Assembly: GCA_020650975.1 (NCBI GenBank)
Contig: JAIPMN010006467.1
Coordinates: forward strand, 1 to 55,466
Reading direction: 5' to 3'
Origin: Apostichopus californicus
Lineage: Eukaryota > Echinodermata > Holothuroidea > Aspidochirotida > Stichopodidae
Length of the DNA: 55,466 nt
Translations under genes and position numbers: made by a program
Part shown: piece by piece, positions 40,301 to 49,300 of the stretch
Layout: each line of letters opens with the position of its first letter
Numbering within the stretch: the stretch's first letter is position 1
Notes under the pieces: generated by a model
Seen by the model: the letters and a program-made list of their open reading frames with translations, nothing else
Told to the model about the DNA's origin: nothing
Database searches by the model: none

Positions 40301-43300
40301 TTGTAGGTTGCATGTGATATATAGTGCGATCACCACAGCCATTTCTTTTCAGCATGCTTTATAAAGTTCCCTAAATATTACTGCATGACCATCTTAAAGT
40401 CTCAAAATGATAATCTCATTGGATGAGTTTTGTTTGAATGTAATTGGTGCAGCTCTTGAAATGAAGAAGTTTGTTTCACTTTTTTTGAACAAAATCTCAA
40501 AATTCATGCACCTTACATCCGATGACATATTGACCATTCTTTTTTTCTTTTCAGTGTTTCTGCTCAGATTAGTTATTAGTTTATTACAGGTGATTTGCAT
40601 ATTAATCTCAGAAAAGAAGAAAACTTTTAAAATTGAGATCGAAATTTGAAACAAATAATTAGTGATATTTTACTTTCATCCCTGTATGAGAGATTCTTAC
40701 ATTCATAATTTTGGCCCAGAAATGACAGCCTAGTAAATCCATTTTCTTTACCATAATATAGTATTCTTCATATAACAGTTAAATCTGAAGGATATCATCT
40801 ATTGTAGAAAAAAGGCAATTTTGTACCAATCTCCATGTCATGGCTTGTCTTTACTTTTCAGCCTCGCCAGTTTCGAAAGCACGCCCCTTTTACTAGAGAT
40901 TATGACCCGGGTATTCACGCATACCATCCAGACAAACCCCTCCCACAAATACCTCAGACTTCCATATCTCGGAGAAACGCCGGTAAATTTAGATCCCCCT
41001 CAGGTAGCCTGTCCTCGAGTAACAGAGAATCCACCCATTCTCCTCCGGTCCCCGAGAGGGTCCCGCAGGTCCAACATCCGAGATCCCACTCCAGGGAACA
41101 GCACCTTACCCCACCCAAGTGGCGGTATGTAGAAAATGGTAGAAGATACCATCAAGAGGAGGACTATGGAGGTAAGGATGTAGGGAGCCACTGTCATCAG
41201 GGAGGAGCCAGTTACGGTAAGGATCCCTCCTCACCGCTTCCCATGCGTCACTACGACATTTACGAATCGTACCTGGTCAATAGCGACTCTGCGCAATACG
41301 TCGAATCCCGTTCACCGTGCGAGAGAGAATTCTTATCGGACCAGGACGTCCTGACGGACCAAGCGAGATGGACGCAACGGAAGAGACGGAACAGAAGCAA
41401 GGAAAGAAAGCCGGTTCCGATGAAGAGGAATGGGTTATTGACTCCCGACTGGGAGGAGTCGGGATCTGGTCCCACCTTGCTCCCCAAGGCCCCTCTCACT
41501 GCGAATAATTCATCCGATATAGAGGCCTGGGATCGCCCGCCCCCTCCTCTCCCGAAACCCAGAGCCCTTCACTGCAATAACGTGTCGCGTCACCCGAACC
41601 AATCGGACCATCGACAGGACAGCGGTAACTGTGTCGTGAGAAGAAAGAAGAGCTACAAGCACGCGCCTCTTAAATTATCCTACTCTGGAGATTCGGACAG
41701 TAGCACTTCTTCCGAGACTAGTCTGGCATTTCACTCTGCAGATGTTGCCAGTCCATACAACCAAAGAAAGGTCCTCAGGTGTGCAAGCCCCCCTAAAAGT
41801 CTCCCGTTGAAGTCCCGTTGCATGGAAAATAGATGTCAGAGTCCGTACCAGCTAAGCCCATTAAGTGAGACACAGTCTCTCGATTCTCCCGACTCGCCCA
41901 GAAAGCTTAAATGTCAAATTAGTTCCCCATTCCACCCCAGGCATGGAGTATTCGATGACAGTTATTTTAACGATGGTTCTAAAGCCAAACGAAATTCCCC
42001 AACTGACCCAAACCATTGTCTCACCCCACCCCCCAGGCCCCCCAAGCCACCATCTCTCAGTCCGACCTCAGATGACTACCGGACCATCGAGTCATCGTTT
42101 GGTCATGCGTCCAAAGAAAGTCCTCTCAATCCACCTCAGGTAAAACCTAGATCTTTCCCTAACAAAAGCCCTCAAGTTGGAAAGGAGATACCTCCACACC
42201 CCAAACCCCCAAAGCCAAAAAATGAAGGTTCAGATCTTTCCAAGTTTTTAACTAAGAAGCCTCATGAGAGCATCGTCAGCATGTGCTTTGAGAGGATTCC
42301 ACCGGAGGGAAGCAGCATCAAGAAGAGGATGAACGGAAATCATTTCCCAGAGGATAGCAACCTCGAGTACAGAGATCTGCCGATTCTACCAGAATTCCTT
42401 AACCCGATAGATGAGAGGCAGTTGAAGGTGTCTTACTCCTCTACGTCTTCAAGTGGGTACGCTTCATCCGATTGGTCGATCGGGCGCAGCGATCTCCGCC
42501 AGCAGAACAGCATCGCTTCCATCCTGTCCGATCACCATGGGAACGGAGAACAAAAACATTCGACTCCAAAACCACAAATGGGTTCGATGCCTAGTTGCGC
42601 AGTGCGACTGAGAAATCCATCCATGGTCGTCTCTGAAGTCGGTCCTTCCCAAGACCAACAAAGTCGTCCCGCTGGAAGTGGCAGGGCTAGGAAACCCTGT
42701 CGTGAAACCTTCCTCTTGAAAAAGTCACTATTTGAGAGCTTCTCTGGAGGTCTGTCTGGCAGTTCTATGTTGAAGCCCACTGGTTTTGATGAGCCTTTTC
42801 CAAGGATAGGTCTTTCACCAAACAGGATATCTTCTAAACAAGAACATTCCCTATCGCCTGTCGGTGAATATCCTTCTCCACCATCTTCAAAGAAAAAAAA
42901 ACACCCTCCTCAAGTAGCTCCCAAACCGAGGAGCAGAAAGCTCAACGGGATGGATGAGAGGTTGGTCCCAGAACAGAGGAACAAAGAAGATCACAGACAT
43001 GCAGGTACCACGAGGAATCAAGGGGACACGTATAAGGTGTGTGATGCAGAACCTGCATATGCAAAATAGATGCATCTTATCATTAACCTTGCCTGGATGT
43101 AGGTCTGTGTCTGTAAGGTTATGAATGTAGAAACAACAAGTAATTGCATGATGAGACATGATAGGACATAACAGGTCATTAGAGGACATTAGAGGACAAA
43201 GTATTAATAAATGACAAATCATGACATGAGGATGTGTAAGTGAATGAGGAGACATGAAGTGTAAGTGAATGAGGAGACATGGCATAACATGGTGAGACAT

Positions 43301-46300
43301 AGCAGTGCTCCAGAGGACTTGAGCAAGAAGCGATATTAAAATGATAAACATGACATAAGAGGACACAAACATGGTGGGACATAGCAGAATGGTAGAGGAC
43401 TCAACGCAGTCTTACATAACAAATTATAACAAAGAGGACAAGTAAGAAAATAATGAGACTTGGAAGTTCATGAGAGGACAAGTAAGGACAAATAATGAGA
43501 CATGGTATATACATGAGAAGACTTAGCAGTTCATGACTGGTCTTTATATACATACAAAGAATTATAGCAATGCATGAACAAGTGTGAAAAGAAATGGTCA
43601 CCTGAAAAGTCACAAGTACAGGAAATAAGTGCATGTATAATATGACAGTGCATGAAACATGAGATAAGCATGGCACGTGGGACGATATACTTCATGAATA
43701 TGCATCAGAGGCAAATGATGTGATCAAATTATAGACAGGTATGAATATGTATAAGGCGAGGATGCATGCAGAGAACATAGGCAAGCCATGTGAGAAACTA
43801 TAGGGAAAGATGTGAATATTTATAAGGTGAGGGTGGATGCAGATAACATAGGCAAGCCATGTGAGAAATTATATGGGCAAAGGTATGAATATTTATAAGA
43901 TGAGGGTGGATGCAGAGAACATAAGCAAGCCATGTTAGAAATAATGGGCAAAGGTATGAATATTTATAAGGTGAAGATGCATGCAGAGATCATAGTCAAG
44001 ACATGTGAGAAATTATATGGGAAAGTATTGTGCATGCCAGAGCATATGAAAAAGCACTAAAGTCATGTGCAAACATATAGGTATGGTTTTAGATATTTGT
44101 AAAGTGCCAGTGCATGAAACAGCATATTAAGCAAAGCATGTGAGAAACTATCAGTGTTGTAGTTCTTGAGTCCGGTCTCGGTCTAGAGAGCAGTCTCGAC
44201 TCTCTGCCTGACTCTCCGATCGGCTGGTTTTTAGTCTTCAATACAAATGGCTGGATCCTGTCCTGGTTCTTGTGTAGCAGGACTTGAGGTCTTAACGTCA
44301 AGACTACACTAATAATTCTATAATACACTTGCCATACATTTCACAAGGAAGGTGTATTATTTATATCATTTAAGTAGACCCTACATTTTCATAATATCAG
44401 CCCCTACATAGCACCTAACGTTGCTTTTATTCAAATCTGGACACAAGATTATCAACATATCCATGTATAGTCAGCTGATGATATCAGTGTGAGTTTGTCC
44501 TGCCATGAGGCAAGTTAGTTGGAAACTAGACTCGATCTCATGGTTTTGTGTGTTGAAAAACGGTTAAATAATGCTTTGGAGATGATCAGGTATAGTGATG
44601 CCTTCTACATGGGTATTGTAGAATTGTAGAAACGAGTGATATTTTTAAACGTCGCAAAGACCTCTAGAAACTTGGGACAATTCAGTTTGCCTGCTGCACA
44701 ATATAATTTCGTTGCAAAAAGTAATTCATAATTTGAGAATATTATACCAGGAAATCAATCTGGTGCATGGTGCTACGACCAACCTCATTTATGTTGAAAG
44801 GGAAGATATCATAATTCCTCCAGTTTATGCCTCTGAATCAGGTTCTTTGTTATTGAGGGAAGCATAATTTTGTATGCCCAATTCCAATTTGTAAAAAAAA
44901 GGGAATATGTTTGCAAGAAGTATGCTGGGTTGTTCACGAGAGGGGGGGGGGGGCTACGATCTTATGGGGTGCCCCTCCACATTGAGGAAGTTTGGTAAAA
45001 TTGAGAGGGCGTAGATGCTCTCATTTGCAACTTTGAAATAATGTTGAAGAATTTTCAACTGTTTAACGTTGTACCGTATACACATATGATAATGCACTGT
45101 ACGATTAAATGTTTTTTTGTTGATATATTCTGTCTATCAGTGGAGAAGGGGGGAGGGGGTTGATCCCGACTTTATCCCCTGGGGGGAGGGAGTTGATCCC
45201 CTAGATGTCTATGTGGTTGTGCCCTGCCATTATGTTCATCATATTAATCATCAAATAGGTCAGACTGCAGCATCCCTAACCCTGCATGGCCTGTGTTAAT
45301 GCATGCTTGCAAAGTAATCATTAAGTTTAAATTCATGTATGAATTTAACTGTCCAGATTTATTGACTCACATGTTGGACCATCAGCAAGTTTTACTTCAA
45401 ACTGTACTAAACTATACTGGGATAATTCCCATTGGCAAGATGTACACCGAATTAAGTGCTTCAAGATACCTGAGACGGTCACCGTTGGGTGAAGAATAGA
45501 GTTAAGATAGCTCAGTACGGAGAATAGGCCTCCCCTGTCAACTCTCACTCTGGGATTTTAAAGTCGCACATGCAAGAGATATTTCACTGGCTACACAAAG
45601 TAAAGCCTTTTTTTTTGGTATTTACACAGAGTTGAGGATTTAGACAGAGTTTAGTATTTACACGGAGTCAAGGATTTTTTTCATATGATAAATGATGCAG
45701 TACTTGTGAATTCTGTTTGAAAAGAGTAAAGACGACTTTTTAGAATGTTGAACAATGAGTTTTAAGTGACTTTAAGAACATGCTGTAAAGTCTCCAGGTT
45801 TTGGGCAACATGTGTATTCTTTGTGTGGAAATTTCCAGGTTTACACCATTAGGGATTGGGGCAGGGGAGGGGTTGGCATGTCCGAAAGGATAACCTGGCA
45901 TGGCTATACTTTGTCTACATTCTGTGAATTTCAGACACAAATGTGTTTGTTACATTTCATTTTCATGTGTAGATATTTGCAAACAGTTATGAGACTTGAT
46001 TCTGTTCATAAAAACTGCAGATCTGAATCTTCTACAATATTTAGTTAAATAATATAATATGAATCCAAGAGCTTTAGCACCTGGAAAATTGACAACATTT
46101 CAAAGAAAGTTAACGATGTCGTTACAACTGTCCATCCACAGGCCAACTTAGCCATCAATCCATCCGCTCTGAAGCCCGGTGCTGCCCCTCCGGTGAAGGA
46201 GGACGCCCCCAGGGAGGTCGGCTTTGACGTACCCGTAACCACAAATACTCTGACCAGCTTACAAAAGGTGATTATTAATTTTTGATTCTCTAATCTGTCA

Positions 46301-49300
46301 TCAAGCGTATTTCCTCTCATTTAACTTTTGTATCCAAATTCCTTTGTAGCCTGTTAAAAACACGATGTAGCCAGTCAAAGTTTCAGGACACCAACTGTGA
46401 CAGTTTTAATTTTAAATGTTCTGGGAAATTGTAAATGGCAGCTAGAGATGGGGATAGGACATGCTATTTGTATGATAGGCAAGAAGACTCAGACAGAAGT
46501 GACTATTTTTACTGCAAAAAATATTGGAAGAATTCAAGAAGACTTGTTAAGAACCGTTTCTGCAAATGAGAGACAGTTTGGAAAAGCAAATAAGTAGTTA
46601 CCACCTTTCTCTGGGACTTTCCATTTCAAACTTTTTTAATAGATGTAAATGTTGTCTGCTAAGCTTGCAAAGATAATATAGAACAGAAATCCAGAGAAGA
46701 AATGAAGAAACAAGGAAAGTAAAAAACAAAGTAAAACCCGTCACATTTTCTCTCGATATACAGCAACGAGCACGTCCGACCGGAAAACGGAGGCTGCCCT
46801 CAAGGAGAAAGACAGGTTCACATTCCAATCCCTCCTTATTCGGTGAGGTCGAAGACACAGCAGATATAGGGGGTGCTGTTGGAGGTTTAGACATTCCAGA
46901 TACATCGATCGATTTCCATCTTCCCGACCCGTCTCCGCCTCCTATTCTGTCGCGATCGCCTCCGGTCTGGAGGTCGGTCGCGCCACCCACGTCTTCCGGC
47001 AAAGCTAGATCGCAGGATCTTTTCGGGAACGACGACTTGTTCGGCGACGACAAAGATTCCCATGGCTTTGACAGTAGTCCAGGTGCTAGACCCAAAATTA
47101 AAAGTGAAACGACGGGAAGCGACATATTTTCAGACAGCAATAAGCCTCCGGCGGAAGATCCCTTGTCTCTCGGAGGAAGCTCGGAGATCTCCAGTGGCAA
47201 TCGGGATTCCGAAAATTCAAACAGAAAGGCAAAAACTAAGCAGCCCGCAGAAGAACCCGCAGATGGAGATGGTGACTTATTTGCTGAGGTTCCTCCTACC
47301 ACTGTCAAACCTAGAGTATCTTCGGTTGTAATGGACGACGAAGATGATCTATTTGGAGAAAAATCAAAGTCAAAGAAGGAACCTCTGTCTCCTTCGTTAG
47401 ATGTCGACGACGATTTGTTTGCTTCAAGTTCAATTTCACCTCCTCCTCCAGGTAAGCCTAATACTTGTAACGGAGAACTGACCTTCCCTCTCAAAGCTTC
47501 CCCTTCCCCGCTCCTTCATTCCCCCTCCCTCTCCCCCATCCCCTCCCCCTCCTTCATTCCCTACCTCCCAAACAACCATTCATTTTCTTTAAACTAATAA
47601 GGAGAATGCATACAGGATGATCCCTGATTACATGTAATATTCAAGGTTCTACAGCCTTGCAACAGAGAATCGGTTATCTAGAGATCTCGACCAGCTAGAT
47701 GTTGAGGGTCAGCATGGTATTTATATTTCCATCAGTACGGCCCACAAGACTTTTTGATGTGAAGGTCCATTTCTTTGCTCTTTCAAATTTGTTTAAATAA
47801 ATTTCCGGTCAGTTTTGTCTGTGTTGATTACTTATATCAATTATTACTTATGATTTGATTACTTGCAATGGAAATGAGCCAAGAAAGTTATTGCTAGAAC
47901 AGGATTGAAACCAGTGACATCTAGGTTACAGGCCCAACTCTCTACCAACTGAGCTATTTAGCCCTTGGGTGTGATCCCTATATACATCAGCCATTTCTTC
48001 TCAAAGTAGCGCAGAGGTCCACTGGTTCAAATCCCGTTCTAGCTCATAAATTGCTCTGCTCTGTTGCCATTTGTCTCAAATTTCCCAGTCAGTTTTTTCC
48101 ATTATTCATTTGCTTATTTGATTTTACTTATAGATAAGCAGTTTCATTGGAGTAGCTTGTCTCAGTATAAAATGGAACCATTAAGTGAATGGATTCTGGC
48201 TAGAATTTACACATGTAGGAAAAAGTTAAAGGCAAGATGCTGATAGTGCTTTTAATGTTAGCAAAAAACGAAATCAGTTTGGCCATTTCTTAATTTTTTT
48301 TATATCAGAGACGAGATAGGCTGAATTAGTTCAAACTCGTGGAAAAGCAATAATCAATTAGTCAAACCCTGTATTAACACCGTTGTAAAATATTTGCAAA
48401 ACATTGATCTACATAAAGACTTATAATAGCTTTTCTGTCATCAAAGTCTGTTTGGTCTGTATAATGTCCATCTTATTTCTGCCATTTAATAGCTCAATTT
48501 TGGCATCCAGACTTTCTTCGATTGATTTGTATATCATTTTACATCATTTTAGATTTTTATATTAATATTCAAGCTGCGTCCATGTTAGTTTTCATTTTCA
48601 TATTTTAAGGGGTTTTGTCATTTTGTTACTTAAATTTACTTAAAACTCGCTTTTTTTTCTTTTTAGGAATTTCACTGTAAATCTATATTATTTCTCAAAT
48701 TATTCCTTCGTTTATATATATATATATTTTTTATATTAATATTTAAGCTGTGTCAATTTTATTCTTCATATTCATATATTAAGGGTTTTGTCATTTTGTT
48801 GTCATTGTAAGCGCCCTTGAACATGCTTAAGCATGAAAAGAGTGCTATATAAATTTGGTAAATAATAATAATGATAATGATGATAATGATAATAATAATA
48901 ATCATAATAATAATAATTTTGCGTGTGATTTTCAGAAAAATCGGTGCCGGACGATGACCTATTCGGTGAATCTTCTGGAGCCAAACCAAAGAAGAAGACA
49001 ACAGCTAAAGCAGCAGCAGCAGCAGTTGAAGTAAGAATATATATTGAATAGCCAGTACCAAACCAGCCTGGGGGTGTGGGTGGATTTATGGGGTGTGGGG
49101 GGGGGGCGTATCCCAAGACGAAGCGCCACGTGTTCTCTTGGTACCAGCTTGTAAAATATTGCACAAGTTCTCTCCTCTTTTCCATACTTGGGATTTTTTT
49201 GGATTTTTAATAGTAACATGAAATTTAAAATAGGGATGGATGAATTAAGATCTTGAGTTCTAATTGATGTGGGGGTGGGGGAGGGGGAGGGGGATGTGAG

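Larger units (their letters stand above)
37538..46141 (+). other. Intron 25, 8.6 kb, host of a giant open frame
   Basis: Largest intron. 37538-40861 is AT-rich with no recognised exon. 40862-43069 holds the giant ORF (separate entry). 43140-44030 is minisatellite. 44152-44310 may be a MITE. 44310-46141 is unremarkable apart from poly-G tracts at 44940-44952 and 45147-45189 and a short repeat of ATTTACACnGAGT text at 45620-45672. Confidence 0.75.
47452..48935 (+). other. Intron 27
   Basis: Contains two tRNA-derived repeat heads in opposite orientation (47893-48043) and a LINE-type tail followed by AT-rich microsatellite (48800-48917). CT-rich text (47500-47570) lies just after the donor. Confidence 0.7.

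Noticed and set aside
42887..43372. 161-codon minus-strand frame rich in H, S, C and M
   Set aside because: Produced by the degenerate GAGGACAT/GAGACATG repeats and the end of the giant ORF; no similarity and no promoter.
46598..47494. 298-codon open frame on the minus strand
   Set aside because: It is antisense to WASHC2 exon 27, whose plus-strand frame matches FAM21 and has correct splice sites. The minus frame is serine-rich because of GGA/TCC-type codons.
47893..47964. Functional tRNA-Thr gene on the minus strand
   Set aside because: The acceptor arms pair poorly and a sister copy of the 3' half lies 55 bp away in the opposite direction, so a SINE head or decayed copy fits better.
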